Assembly: GCA_017541105.1 (NCBI GenBank)
Contig: JAFXZS010000010.1
Span: 124,001 to 188,000, forward strand
From: Clostridia bacterium
GTDB lineage: Bacteria; Bacillota; Clostridia; Christensenellales; Aristaeellaceae
Direction: 5' to 3'
DNA: 64,000 nt
Position 1 is the stretch's first letter. Each line of letters starts with the position of its first letter. Under the pieces are notes generated by a model, which worked only from the letters and a program-made list of their open reading frames with translations, had not been told where the DNA came from and did not search any database. Of the stretch, positions 16,600-25,572 are shown piece after piece. The position numbers and the translations under genes are program-made.

Positions 16600-16753
16600 G
16601 CAGCCTTCAGTGAACTGCTGGTCGCACATGGCCCGGATCTGCTCTTCCGCACCCGGTTCAATTTCCTTTGCATAGCAGACCGCTGTCGCAAACTTCCCCT
16701 TGATTTCCATTTTCTTTTTCTCGCTGCCTCACATATGCGCAGGCCGGCGCCTG
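16600..16753 (-). pseudogene. remnant of a Ro-like/rtcB junction
   Basis: Reading the minus strand from 16710, the first 37 codons match the RtcB N-terminus (MEIKGKFATA, then YAKEIEP and EEQIR), then homology stops abruptly at 16600. Immediately upstream, 16732-16753 aligns with the last codons of the Ro-like gene (A-P-x-C-A), although the stop codon has mutated, and the intergenic spacer also aligns with that before rtcB at 49946. It is therefore a cut-down copy of a Ro-like to rtcB junction, not an independent gene. Confidence 0.8.
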
Positions 16754-16791
16754 TTCGTCGACATCTGTCCGCGTACTCCCGGTGTTTTTCA

Positions 16792-17289
16792 TCAGCCTTT
16801 TACATATCTGATTTCCCGCTTATTCCACCGTTTGAAGATCTTTTCCTTTCCATCGGAACGGTAGTTGTTTTTTTCGTAGAAATTTCTTCCGATTTCGTTT
16901 TCTTCCAAAACCCAGACAACATATTCCGGGCATCCTTTCTCTTTGCCTTTTTGTTCAAAGAACTGCAGCATTTCAGAGCCGATACCCATCCTTACATAAT
17001 CAGGATCGACATAAATATAATGAAGCTCAAAGGCGCCTTGTTTATCGTCATCTTCGCTCATGCCGATCCCCATCATTCCCTGAATGATCCCTGTGCCAGC
17101 ATCTTCGTATGCGTATATTCCGAACCTTTTTTCAGCAATCCACTTTTTGTGAACCGGGATGCGGTTCTCAACGGATAAGTCATTGTACAGGCATTCGTCC
17201 GGCACGATGCCCTTATATGCGTACCGGCTGCTGATCACGTCGATCTCAGCAATTCTGGCTGAATCATTGACTGTTGCCTCGCGAATCAT
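16792..17289 (-). CDS. GNAT acetyltransferase
   Basis: Acetyl-CoA-dependent N-acetyltransferase of 165 residues, the normal size for a single GNAT fold. The N-terminus MIREATVNDSARIAEID starts the fold. The acetyl-CoA site YVDPDYVRMGIGSEMLQFFE carries the R/Q-x-x-G-x-G/A pattern near 99. FYEKNNYR near 139 supplies the usual late Tyr. Substrate unknown. It lies tail-to-tail with the RCC1-like gene across the rtcB remnant. Confidence 0.85.
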   Translation of the reverse strand: MIREATVNDSARIAEIDVISSRYAYKGIVPDECLYNDLSVENRIPVHKKWIAEKRFGIYAYEDAGTGIIQGMMGIGMSEDDDKQGAFELHYIYVDPDYVRMGIGSEMLQFFEQKGKEKGCPEYVVWVLEENEIGRNFYEKNNYRSDGKEKIFKRWNKREIRYVKG

Positions 17290-17370
17290 TTTCCCTTCAC
17301 CTCTTTCTGTCCATCCGGCGGTTCACGGTTTTTGCAGGCATCCTTCCGATGCCTTTTGCGTTGCTGCCTG

Positions 17371-18105
17371 TTATTTCACCCGATACCAGTAGGAATACAG
17401 CTTGCAGAATCCGATTTTTTCATACAGGCGGACTGCGGTGCTGTTGCTCTGCACAACCTGCAGATACGCGGTATGCGCGTCCGCTTTGATGGCTTCCGAC
17501 AGCAGGGATTCGCACAGCTGCCGGCCGTAACCCCGCCCGCGGTATGCTTCGTTGACAATGACGTTCACGAGGGTCACATAACCGCGCTCCAGTACGGCGG
17601 AAGCGCAGGCAATGCTTTGCCCGTCTTTCACAATGCGGCAGTACCGGGCTTCGTTCCGGATGGAGCGCAGCATCTGCTCCGCGATCACGCGCTTCGGTTC
17701 CGGATAGTTTTCCAGCGTGAAATAGGTGTCCAGCCATTCCCGCGTCACATGATCCGTAATGACGCAGTCTCCGCGGGCAAACTGCCGGCCCCTCAGGTCC
17801 AGGGTCATCAGATCCGTCGGGGTGACGATCCGGTAGCCCCGTTCCTCCAGCATCCTGTCGAATCCGGGTTCCGATCCGTCCGTCACTTTGAAAACGCAGG
17901 GCAGGGACTGCCGGGCATAGCGCTTTTCACACTCTTCGATCTTTGCGTTCACATCCAGCGTGGACGGCCAGAGTGTGCTGACGGAATTGGCACGGTTGGT
18001 ATACCCGCCGGAATAGCGGATGAACCAGCCGTCATAGAACTGCGTCTGCAGCGCCGGATGGGAGTTGAAGGTGAGTTCCTCAAACAAGCGGATCTGTTCA
18101 TCCAT
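17371..18105 (-). CDS. GNAT acetyltransferase with N-terminal extension
   Basis: Protein of 244 residues from the ATG at 18105, chosen because GAGGTG lies eight bases upstream; the frame is open 35 codons further. The C-terminal GNAT domain has NVIVNEAYRGRGYGRQLCES near 190 and AVRLYEKIGFCKLYSYWYR at the end. The N-terminal 120 residues are a divergent acyltransferase-like half. The substrate is unknown. It forms a minus-strand pair with the GNAT gene at 16792, 81 bases apart. Confidence 0.85.
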   Translation of the reverse strand: MDEQIRLFEELTFNSHPALQTQFYDGWFIRYSGGYTNRANSVSTLWPSTLDVNAKIEECEKRYARQSLPCVFKVTDGSEPGFDRMLEERGYRIVTPTDLMTLDLRGRQFARGDCVITDHVTREWLDTYFTLENYPEPKRVIAEQMLRSIRNEARYCRIVKDGQSIACASAVLERGYVTLVNVIVNEAYRGRGYGRQLCESLLSEAIKADAHTAYLQVVQSNSTAVRLYEKIGFCKLYSYWYRVK

Positions 18106-18340
18106 GGTGCCTTCACCTCTGAAATTCTTATGGATAAGCCAATCGGACTGTATCTGTTCCGACGGATCGATCGCCCTGTAACACATCATCGGAATCCATG
18201 GCCGCTTCACGGTTTCCTTACTGTATTCGCCAAATAAGGCAGTCCCCCCTTCTTGCTGCGCCGGGAAAAAGGCTTTGAGGCAGCCGGTTCACGGAAGCGC
18301 GGCATATCCTGCGTATGCTGTTCGTCAGGCAGTTGTATGG

Positions 18341-18369
18341 TTTACAATAAGCAAATTATATGATATATT
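18341..18369 (+). promoter_or_regulatory. probable promoter of the GGDEF-EAL gene
   Basis: TTTACA at 18341 and TATATT at 18364 with a 17-bp spacer, in an AT-rich dip about 50 bases before the TTG start. The rest of the divergent gap 18106-18419 shows nothing else recognisable. Confidence 0.5.
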
Positions 18370-18419
18370 TCTTATATCTGCAGGGACATAAATCATAAAG
18401 CACGGAAGGAGCCACAGGC

Positions 18420-20714
18420 TTGAGGTTGGCATTTGGAATCCTGTTTTTGACAATCATAGCCGCCATGGCTGTCTGCACGGCGGTCGCCAGGCGTTCCGGA
18501 AAGCGGATCGGATTCACTGCAGCCGGTTTGCTTGCGCCGTTGATCCTGCCGATGGCCGGAAGCATGATCCTCATCCTGTCCGGAAACAGGAGCCTTTCCC
18601 TGGCAGGGTGTTATATATACTATATCGGTCTGGATATTTTCATCGCGGCACTGCTTCATTTCACCCAGGTTTACGGCCGGATTGAAAAACTCCCGGCATG
18701 GATCCGGAACACAGCTTTTATCCTTTTAACAGTCGATGTGGTCCAGCTTCTGCTGAATCCGTTTTTCCATCACGCGTTTGAGATTGCGGAAATTGAAGTG
18801 GAAGGTTTTCCCTATTATAAAATGATTCCCCTGCCGGGACAGCATTTTCACCGGGCGGTGGATTATCTGCTGCTGGCCGGGATTGTCATCGGCTTTGCCA
18901 TTCTGCTGGTCCGGGCGCCGAAGCTCCAGCGGGAACGGTTTTCCGTCATCCTGTTCGCTTTGATCCTGGTGATTGCCTGGGAAACGGCCGTTATCTTTTC
19001 CGGTGCGATTATTGACCGGTCCATGATCGGGTTCGGAGTCTTTGGCCTGCTGGCTTTCTATTTCTCCCTGTACTACCGGCCTGTGCGCCTGTTGGACCGA
19101 ATGCTCAGCAGTGCGGTTTCAGAGCAGAAATATCCGATGTATTTCTTTGATGAGAAGAAGAGCTGCATCTGGATGAACCGGGCCGGCGCGCAGTATCTGG
19201 ACCTGGAGGAGCACGAGCTGGATAAAGCGGAAGCGGATCTGAAGCGCCTGTTCGGCAGCCTGCATCCGGGCCTGCCGGAGTGGCAGGATACTGTGATCAT
19301 GGAATCGGGCGGTGTATCCCGCCGAATTGAACTGACCAAACAGCCGCTCTTCGAGTCCGGTCCGAAGATGAACGGTTTCTATTTCTATATGAGGGACCTG
19401 ACAGAAGAAGAGCGGGAAACCGCGCAGAAGCTGTATAAAGCCCGGCATGACAGGCTGACAGGCCTGTATAACCGGGATTATCTGTGTGAACGGACCCGGG
19501 ATGTACTCGTGGAGAATCCGGACGATCCCTACCTGATCATCCTGGCGGAGATCAGTGACCTGAAGATGATCAACGACCTGTATGGGAGTACCTTTGGAGA
19601 TTACGCGCTGAAGAGCGTGGCCGCCTGGCTGCGCAGCGGCGGAGACAGCCTGGACGAGGGAACGGTATACGGCCGCCTGGGAGGCGACAGCTTCGGCATT
19701 TGCGTTCCGGAAAAGCATTTTGATCGGAAGTGGTTGGAGGAACAGCTCTCCGGTTTCGCTGTCCGGGAGGATAAAAGCGAATACCGCCTGCTGATTCATG
19801 TGGGAGTCTACCGGATCACAGACCGGAACACGAACGTATCCGTCATGTATGACCGGGCAAAGCTCGCGGCGGAAAGTATCAAGGATGAGTATCACTTCCA
19901 CATCGCCTGGTTTGATGAATCCATGCGGGACCAGGTGGTGTGGAACCGGCATATCTCCGGGGAACTGAATGCCGCGCTGGAGAAGGAAATGATCCGACCG
20001 TGGCTTCACCCGATTGTTGACCGGGACGGAAAGGTTGTCGGAGCCGAAGCGCTCGTGCGGTGGATTCATCCGGAAGAAGGCATCCGTATGCCGTTCTCCT
20101 TTATTCCCGTATTTGAAAAGAACGGAATGATCGCGGACGTGGATCTCTTTATTTGGCGGAAATCCTGCGAGATTCTGGCCCGCTGGAAGCGGCAGGGAAA
20201 GGATCTGTTCATTTCCGTAAACATCTCCCCGCGGGATTTCTACCTGTTGAACGTCCCGTCGGAGCTGATAAAGCTGACGCGGGAATTCGGCATCGATCCG
20301 GGCAGGCTGCGCCTGGAGATCACCGAAACCGTCATGATGTATGACCAGGATTCGCGGATGGACACGCTCAGGCGGCTCCGGGACGCGGGCTTCATCATTG
20401 AGATGGACGATTTCGGCAGCGGCTATTCATCGCTGAACCTGCTGTGGAAGATGCCCGTGGACGTGCTGAAGATCGATATGGTGTTCCTGCGGCAGGAAGG
20501 CAGGAATCCGCGGGCCATGACGATTATCGATGAGATCGTCACCATGGCGGACCGCCTCGGAATCGCCTCCCTGACGGAAGGTGTGGAAACAAAGGAACAG
20601 TATGACAAGCTGAAAGAAATAGGGTGCCAGTTCTATCAGGGATACTATTTCGCAAAGCCCATGTCCGCGGAGGATTTTGAAAAATATCTGTGCGAAAACG
20701 GACAGAATGGCTGA
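18420..20714 (+). CDS. membrane GGDEF-EAL protein, probable c-di-GMP phosphodiesterase
   Basis: Protein of 764 residues starting at TTG 18420, eight bases after GGAAGGAG. Residues 1-220 hold about seven membrane helices (histidine-kinase-like 7TM sensor), then a PAS-like linker. A GGDEF domain near 340-500 has a degenerate GRLGGDSFG motif (Ser for Glu), so it is probably not a cyclase. The EAL domain near 520-750 keeps GAEALVRW, the ITETV strand and MDDFGSGYSS, so hydrolysis of c-di-GMP is expected. The diguanylate cyclase gene follows 40 bases later. Confidence 0.9.
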   Translation: MRLAFGILFLTIIAAMAVCTAVARRSGKRIGFTAAGLLAPLILPMAGSMILILSGNRSLSLAGCYIYYIGLDIFIAALLHFTQVYGRIEKLPAWIRNTAFILLTVDVVQLLLNPFFHHAFEIAEIEVEGFPYYKMIPLPGQHFHRAVDYLLLAGIVIGFAILLVRAPKLQRERFSVILFALILVIAWETAVIFSGAIIDRSMIGFGVFGLLAFYFSLYYRPVRLLDRMLSSAVSEQKYPMYFFDEKKSCIWMNRAGAQYLDLEEHELDKAEADLKRLFGSLHPGLPEWQDTVIMESGGVSRRIELTKQPLFESGPKMNGFYFYMRDLTEEERETAQKLYKARHDRLTGLYNRDYLCERTRDVLVENPDDPYLIILAEISDLKMINDLYGSTFGDYALKSVAAWLRSGGDSLDEGTVYGRLGGDSFGICVPEKHFDRKWLEEQLSGFAVREDKSEYRLLIHVGVYRITDRNTNVSVMYDRAKLAAESIKDEYHFHIAWFDESMRDQVVWNRHISGELNAALEKEMIRPWLHPIVDRDGKVVGAEALVRWIHPEEGIRMPFSFIPVFEKNGMIADVDLFIWRKSCEILARWKRQGKDLFISVNISPRDFYLLNVPSELIKLTREFGIDPGRLRLEITETVMMYDQDSRMDTLRRLRDAGFIIEMDDFGSGYSSLNLLWKMPVDVLKIDMVFLRQEGRNPRAMTIIDEIVTMADRLGIASLTEGVETKEQYDKLKEIGCQFYQGYYFAKPMSAEDFEKYLCENGQNG

Positions 20715-20754
20715 ACAGCGCCTGCAGCATCGGAGGAAAGGATGATCAACGGCT

Positions 20755-21897
20755 GTGAACGGAAAGCTGGCCGTCTGGAACCAGTATGGTTTTGAGACGG
20801 ATGTTTTTGACAAGTATCGTGACGCAGTAAAACGCAGCAACCGCGATTCGATAAAGGTGCTCAGCTTCATTGCGATTGTTACGAGCATTGCGACCATCGT
20901 GTTCGGGCTGACGACGAATCAGGAAATTGCCGGGCTGTATTTCTGCCTGTTCATGCTGTCTGCGGGAATCGCGGGTGTGGCGGTTTCTTCCTGCGTCAGA
21001 TGCACGCGCACGGCCCTGCTGACGGTCGGCTATATCCTCTCCGCTTCAATCCATCTGCTGGCGGTCTTCGGTTCAGGCATGCTGAAAACGGACGCTTTCT
21101 GGATCGGTGCCCAGTTGGCGGTCGCGTGTTATATATTCGATTATGCCTGGCGTGTGGGACTGCTTCAGCTCCTTTCCTTCGCCGGTCTGTATGTCACGTG
21201 GATTGCCAGGCCGGAAATTGATGTGGACGGAACAAGGCTCCTGTTCAGCGGGATTTTCCTGGTCATCGGCCTGATTACATTCTATACCCTCAACCGGACC
21301 CGGGCCTCCATGATTCTGGGCCGGGAGGAGACACGGAAGGCTTCGGAAACGGATCTGCTCACCGGGCTGCTGGCGCGAATGGCGGCGCGGAAGGAGATCG
21401 AGGAGCATCTGGAAACGGATGACCATGGGGTGCTCATGCTTCTGGATCTTGACCGCTTTAAAAGCGTTAATGACCGCCTGGGCCACCAGATGGGTGACAA
21501 AGTGTTGGTGGACGTGGCAGCGGATATGAAGAAACTGTTCCGCAATTCCGACGTCCTGAGCCGCCTCGGCGGCGATGAGTTCGTGGTTTATCTCAAGAGT
21601 GTGCCTGAAAAGGAATGGGCCCTGCAACGCGCGTCCCAGATTGTGAAGGAAATCCGCCGCTGGGTTGGAGACGGCTCAGTCAATATCCAGATTACTGCCA
21701 GCGTCGGCATTGTGATGACCGATATGGTCCCGCGGCATTATGACGATCTGTATCGCGCAGCCGATATTGCGATGTATATCGCCAAGTCCCAGGGCGGTAA
21801 TCAGGCATTGTTCTATGCTCCGGATATGCAGGACCGGCGGGGAACCATGCACCACCCTGTAGGTATGGAAGGACCCGGACAGGGCGGCAGTGCGTAA
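20755..21897 (+). CDS. membrane diguanylate cyclase
   Basis: Protein of 380 residues that makes c-di-GMP. About six N-terminal membrane helices (residues 30-185) are followed by a GGDEF domain with an intact LGGDEFVVYL motif near 267 and an RNSD inhibitory-site motif five residues before it. GTG at 20755 is used; GGAGG is 13 bases away, a little far, so the exact start is uncertain. It sits directly behind a GGDEF-EAL phosphodiesterase, so synthesis and breakdown are genetically linked. Confidence 0.9.
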   Translation: MNGKLAVWNQYGFETDVFDKYRDAVKRSNRDSIKVLSFIAIVTSIATIVFGLTTNQEIAGLYFCLFMLSAGIAGVAVSSCVRCTRTALLTVGYILSASIHLLAVFGSGMLKTDAFWIGAQLAVACYIFDYAWRVGLLQLLSFAGLYVTWIARPEIDVDGTRLLFSGIFLVIGLITFYTLNRTRASMILGREETRKASETDLLTGLLARMAARKEIEEHLETDDHGVLMLLDLDRFKSVNDRLGHQMGDKVLVDVAADMKKLFRNSDVLSRLGGDEFVVYLKSVPEKEWALQRASQIVKEIRRWVGDGSVNIQITASVGIVMTDMVPRHYDDLYRAADIAMYIAKSQGGNQALFYAPDMQDRRGTMHHPVGMEGPGQGGSA

Positions 21898-21923
21898 TCC
21901 GCTCTGTCCCCTGCCCTGCCCGG

Positions 21924-21950
21924 CCGGCAGAAGCTTGCCGGTATTGTTTT
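21924..21950 (+). terminator. intrinsic terminator after the c-di-GMP pair
   Basis: CCGGCA (21924-21929) pairs with TGCCGG (21936-21941), followed by TATTGTTTT. Confidence 0.55.
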
Positions 21951-21977
21951 ACAATCGGGATTTACGGAGGTATGAAC

Positions 21978-22310
21978 GTGAAAAAAATCGTATTGGTACT
22001 GCTGTGTGTCCTGCTGGCCGTCACAGTTTCGGGATGCGCAAAAACAGCCGCGGTCAAAAACACGGTCGAGGGGAATCTGAAAACATACTATGAAATGACG
22101 GACGGGACATGGATGTGTGACGGCCGTTCGTATCAATACCGACTGGAAATTAACGGCAGGATGCCGAACGCGGCCGTGGATTCCTCTTTCGTATATTTAA
22201 GCAATATCCGGGAAATAACTTTCGACCAGGCATACAAGGCTGCGGGAATCAGCAGCAATTCGGAGGACTATTTTCCGCCGGAAAAAGCGGTCCTGACGGA
22301 AATGAACTGA
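21978..22310 (+). CDS. small lipoprotein
   Basis: Protein of 110 residues from GTG 21978, seven bases after GGAGG (the ATG at 21972 is only one base from it). The signal peptide ends in a lipobox (VTVSGCAKT), so it should be lipidated at the Cys near residue 21 and held on the outer face of the membrane. The rest is short, with TWMCDGRSYQYRLEINGRMP. Function is unknown. No operon partner is visible. Confidence 0.65.
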   Translation: MKKIVLVLLCVLLAVTVSGCAKTAAVKNTVEGNLKTYYEMTDGTWMCDGRSYQYRLEINGRMPNAAVDSSFVYLSNIREITFDQAYKAAGISSNSEDYFPPEKAVLTEMN

Positions 22311-22376
22311 ATGGTTTCAATCATGCCGCGGCGGTTATGGAATTTGGACATCCTTCTTAAAGAGCCGGATTTTTCA

Positions 22377-22405
22377 TTGACATTTGAAGCGTAATGTGCA
22401 ACAAT
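22377..22405 (+). promoter_or_regulatory. probable sigma-A promoter
   Basis: TTGACA (22377-22382), a 17-bp spacer and AACAAT (22400-22405) lie about 30 bases before the start codon of the secreted protein at 22437. Confidence 0.55.
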
Positions 22406-22436
22406 CTCTCGTAATTATTTTCGAGGAGGTTTCCCG

Positions 22437-22955
22437 ATGAAGAAGATTCTTGCTTTTGTGATGGTGCTGTGCCTGCTGTGCGTCACGGCGGTGGCCGAGG
22501 AACTGACCTGGGCGGATATTGAGCCCCAGCTGGCTGAAAATGGTCTGACCGGTGATTACGTCGTTCTGGAACAGCTTGGCCTGAAGATCTGGCTGCCCGC
22601 CGGCCTGAACCCTGCCGAGGTGTCTGAAGAAGACGCTGCCGGCGGCCGCCTGGCTCTCTTTATTGCTGAAGATCAGTCCGCTTATCTGGCTGTGGACGCG
22701 ATCAACGTCGGAGAAACGACGATTGACCAGCTGTTTGAGCAGGTCAGCAACAATGAAACTGTGACCAACGCTGAGATGATGAACAGCAACGGCCTGTCCG
22801 TGATTAGCTATCAGAACACTGCTGCGGATTGCTGGACCGGTGCCCTGGTGGATACCAACAGCAATATCATCATGTTCTCCATGGGGCCCGCCTCTACGGA
22901 AGGCGCTGATCTTGTGTATTCCTTCATCATGGCTTCTCTGCAGCCTGCGGAATAA
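22437..22955 (+). CDS. secreted protein of unknown function
   Basis: Protein of 172 residues with a signal peptide (MKKILAFVMVLCLLCVTAVA) and a strong GAGGAGG ribosome site. The mature part is acidic and opens EELTWADIEPQLAENGLTGD, then GLKIWLPAGLNPAEVSEEDA. It is predicted to be a small globular extracytoplasmic protein. It has its own promoter and terminator, so it is a single-gene unit. The family is not recognised. Confidence 0.7.
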   Translation: MKKILAFVMVLCLLCVTAVAEELTWADIEPQLAENGLTGDYVVLEQLGLKIWLPAGLNPAEVSEEDAAGGRLALFIAEDQSAYLAVDAINVGETTIDQLFEQVSNNETVTNAEMMNSNGLSVISYQNTAADCWTGALVDTNSNIIMFSMGPASTEGADLVYSFIMASLQPAE

Positions 22956-22972
22956 GAAATATGAATGAAGTG

Positions 22973-23002
22973 CCGGTCCTCTTCAGAGGGGATCGGTTTT
23001 TT
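22973..23002 (+). terminator. intrinsic terminator
   Basis: A 9-bp stem (22973-22981 with 22988-22996, including two G-U pairs) with a 6-nt loop is followed by six T. It shows that translation of the next gene starts downstream of 23002. Confidence 0.75.
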
Positions 23003-23041
23003 CATAGCTGTGAGGCGGAAATGCCGGACGAGGAAAAACAT

Positions 23042-23797
23042 ATGGACAAAACTGATAATGTAAGCAGGCAGCAATTGAAGGATGCACTGATCAGGCTGGG
23101 AGTCCGCGCCGGCATGGTCCTGGAAGTCCACAGTTCACTCCGCAGCTTTGGCCGTCTGGAAGGCGGCGCCATGGCCCTGATCGATACGCTGAAAGAGATC
23201 GTTACGCCGGAAGGCAGCATCTTCATGCCGGCGCTCAGGCTGAGCCCGGAGCTGGCACTGACAGAGGAAGACCGGAAAATGGGCCTGACTGTCAAAATCA
23301 AATTGCTTGATCCGGATGCTCCCAGAACAGCAATGGGCATCATTGCGGATACATTTCGCCGGCTGCCTGATACATATGCGGGCAAGGATACGATCAGTAC
23401 TGCCGGCTGGGGAAAACATGGGGAAGAGGCCGTTCGGAGCGGCCTGAACTACCCCATTCATAACGGCGGAAAAGCTTTGCTCTTCGGCGTGGATATCTAT
23501 AAGCTCACAGCAATGCATTACATGGAAGATGCCACTCCCAAAGCGATTCAGGAGATGTTCGCTCCTACGGAAGAAATCCTGTCCGTATATCCGCCGGACA
23601 AATGGATGACAGAAGCCGGGCATCCGCCGGTGAAGGCCTGGTATACGATACAGCGAATGGCTTATGACAGGGGACTCATCAGGGAAACATATATCGGGCC
23701 GTGCAAGGTCATGTTCTTCGACATCTGGGATGTTGTTTCAATTTACAGGGATGAGCTGCTTCGTGATCCGTTTGGATTATGGGGTTTGAAAGAATAA
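23042..23797 (+). CDS. AAC(3)-family N-acetyltransferase
   Basis: Protein of 251 residues in the aminoglycoside 3-N-acetyltransferase superfamily (antibiotic NAT). Family motifs are MVLEVHSSLRSFGRLEGGA near residue 22 (the HxSL acetyl-CoA region), LKEIVTPEGSIFMPAL, and GKHGEEAVRSGLNYPIHNGG. Related proteins acetylate aminoglycosides or other amines; resistance cannot be assumed. ATG 23042 is preferred because a terminator lies at 22973-23002; ATG 23021 is an alternative. It is followed 14 bases later by the C_GCAxxG_C_C gene. Confidence 0.8.
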   Translation: MDKTDNVSRQQLKDALIRLGVRAGMVLEVHSSLRSFGRLEGGAMALIDTLKEIVTPEGSIFMPALRLSPELALTEEDRKMGLTVKIKLLDPDAPRTAMGIIADTFRRLPDTYAGKDTISTAGWGKHGEEAVRSGLNYPIHNGGKALLFGVDIYKLTAMHYMEDATPKAIQEMFAPTEEILSVYPPDKWMTEAGHPPVKAWYTIQRMAYDRGLIRETYIGPCKVMFFDIWDVVSIYRDELLRDPFGLWGLKE

Positions 23798-23811
23798 GGG
23801 GGGGCAGAAAC

Positions 23812-24240
23812 ATGAGCAAATATACCGATCTGGCGATGGAGCGCCGCAGCCGGCTTACACCCGAGGGCAGGCCCGCGTGGAACTGCTGCCAGGCAGTCGT
23901 GTCTGTCTTTGCGCAGGATGCCGGATATGATGAGGATGCCTGCATGAAAGCCGCAACTTATTTTCGCGGAGGCATGCAGATCGGTTCCGTGTGCGGTGCG
24001 ATCACCGGCAGCCTGATGGCTGTCGGTCTGGCCGGCGTGGATGATCCGGGTATCCCGGGTGAGCTTTTTCGGAAGATCAGGGAAAACCACAGCGGACTGA
24101 TCCATTGCAAGGACCTGCTCCGCGTCAATGCGGAAAACGGCGGGGAAAAGATGCCGCACTGCAACGCAATGATCCGGGAGTGCATCGGCTATGTGGAGGA
24201 AATCCTGCGGGAAAAAGGAAAACTGGGGAATGCCGGATGA
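23812..24240 (+). CDS. C_GCAxxG_C_C family redox protein
   Basis: Protein of 142 residues in a Cys-rich family found in anaerobes. Cysteines appear in the order WNCCQAVV (near 24), ACMKAATYFRGGMQIG, VCGAITGSLMAVGL (the CGA-x-x-G core near 65), LIHCKDLL and MPHCNAMI, leading to YVEEILREK. The role is thought to be redox or metal related but is not established. The DNA of its 3' end has been copied to 28526-28632, and another diverged, truncated member lies at 50445. Confidence 0.8.
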   Translation: MSKYTDLAMERRSRLTPEGRPAWNCCQAVVSVFAQDAGYDEDACMKAATYFRGGMQIGSVCGAITGSLMAVGLAGVDDPGIPGELFRKIRENHSGLIHCKDLLRVNAENGGEKMPHCNAMIRECIGYVEEILREKGKLGNAG

Positions 24241-24256
24241 GAGACGGGAGGCCGGA

Positions 24257-24844
24257 ATGAGAATCAGAAAAAGCGTTCTGCAGGACCTGGACCGGATCAT
24301 GGAGATCTATACGTATGCCAGGCAGTATATGGCGCAGCATGGGAATCCGAACCAGTGGGGACCGACCAACTGGCCGCCGGAAGCGCTGATCCGGAATGAT
24401 ATCGCTGAGGGCTGCAGCTATGTTTGTGAAAATGAAGCCGGAAAAGTGATCGGCACCTTCTTTTTTACCCAGGGACCGGACATTGAACCGACATACCGGA
24501 AGATTACGGATGGGAAATGGCTGGACGGCAGTCCATACGGCGTTGTCCACAGGATTGCCTCGGATGGGTCTGAAAAAGGCACAGGCACGTTCTGTATCAA
24601 CTGGGCCTATGGCCGGTGCGGCCATCTCCGGATTGATACCCATGGGGATAATACCGTGATGCAGAGCCTTGTCCGGAAACTGGGCTTTGTCCATTGCGGA
24701 ACCATCTATGTGCAGGAAGACAATGATCCGCGGCTGGCCTATGAGAAATCTGAAGCATGTACGGAGCGAAATTCTCCCGGAGGCGCGGGAGATCCGGTAA
24801 AGGAGCAGCATGACCAGACAGGAACTGATCGGTTTCATCTTTGA
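24257..24844 (+). CDS. GNAT acetyltransferase
   Basis: Protein of up to 195 residues from ATG 24257 with GGAGG upstream. The N-terminus (MRIRKSVLQDLDRIMEIYTY) and LRIDTHGDNTVMQSLVRKLG near 137 are GNAT features of the single-domain type; GFVHCGTIYVQED precedes the end of the fold. The last 30 residues look like non-homologous read-out and overlap the next gene by 35 bases, so an ancestral stop may have been lost. The substrate is unknown. Confidence 0.8.
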   Translation: MRIRKSVLQDLDRIMEIYTYARQYMAQHGNPNQWGPTNWPPEALIRNDIAEGCSYVCENEAGKVIGTFFFTQGPDIEPTYRKITDGKWLDGSPYGVVHRIASDGSEKGTGTFCINWAYGRCGHLRIDTHGDNTVMQSLVRKLGFVHCGTIYVQEDNDPRLAYEKSEACTERNSPGGAGDPVKEQHDQTGTDRFHL

Positions 24845-25217
24845 TGAATACAGTGTGGAGCCGGATTTTCCCTTTCAGCGGGATGATGTGACCTGTGTGT
24901 TCCGGCATATCGATAACCGCAAATGGTTCGGGATCGCCATGGTGGTCCCGTACAGAACCATTGGGATCAACCGGGACGGCAGCGTTGACATCCTGAATAT
25001 CAAATGTGATCCGATTATGATGGGATCCCTCCGCGGCAGGCCCGGATTCTGTCCGGCTTACCATATGAACAAGGACAAGTGGATCACGATCCTGCTGGAC
25101 GGATCAGCAGCGGAAGAAAATATCACCGCGCTGCTGGCCATGAGCTACAGGATGACAGCCGCAAAGATCAGGAGGCGGAAGAACCTTGAGAAGGATGAAT
25201 CAGCCCCATTGGATTAA
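24810..25217 (+). CDS. MmcQ/YjbR-family protein
   Basis: Protein of 135 residues with the MmcQ/YjbR (CyaY-like fold) pattern: FIFDEYSVEPDFPF, then FRHIDNRKWFGIAMVV near 30, ILNIKCDPIMMGSLR near 70 and YHMNKDKWITILLDG near 92. These proteins are annotated as DNA-binding on weak evidence. The start has GGAGCAGC upstream. It overlaps both the GNAT gene before and the zinc-ribbon gene after, so it is part of a compact operon. Confidence 0.8.
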   Translation: MTRQELIGFIFDEYSVEPDFPFQRDDVTCVFRHIDNRKWFGIAMVVPYRTIGINRDGSVDILNIKCDPIMMGSLRGRPGFCPAYHMNKDKWITILLDGSAAEENITALLAMSYRMTAAKIRRRKNLEKDESAPLD

Positions 25218-25389
25218 ACATTCCCATCTCCTCGGTCCGGATGAATACGAGTGTTCGCGCTGCGGGGCCGTATTCAAAAAGAGATCCCCTGCCTGTCCGA
25301 ACTGCGGGACATCCCTGGGATTGGAAAAGGAAAAACAGGATTGGGTGGACGAAGCCGAGGAGCTCAGCTGGATTTTAGATGATGATTAA
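25186..25389 (+). CDS. small zinc-ribbon protein
   Basis: Protein of 67 residues from TTG 25186 (AGGAGG ten bases upstream) or of 64 from ATG 25195. It carries one CxxC...CxxC zinc ribbon (YECSRCGAVF, then SPACPNCGTS) and an acidic tail (EEAEELSW-type). The fold suggests metal binding; function unknown. It overlaps the end of the YjbR-like gene by 32 bases. Confidence 0.65.
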   Translation: MRRMNQPHWIKHSHLLGPDEYECSRCGAVFKKRSPACPNCGTSLGLEKEKQDWVDEAEELSWILDDD

Positions 25390-25572
25390 ACAATACTCAT
25401 CCGAAGCATGCCCGGCGAAGCGAAAATCATTGACGGATAAGATGGAGCGGGCCGCCAGCATGATCAGCGCGGCAGCGGCCCGGATTCCTCGTTTTTTATA
25501 CTATCAGGATCATGACAGGCGATGCCCGTCATGCTAAAATCCAGGTATCACGAGAAGGAAGGAGCCGGAACG

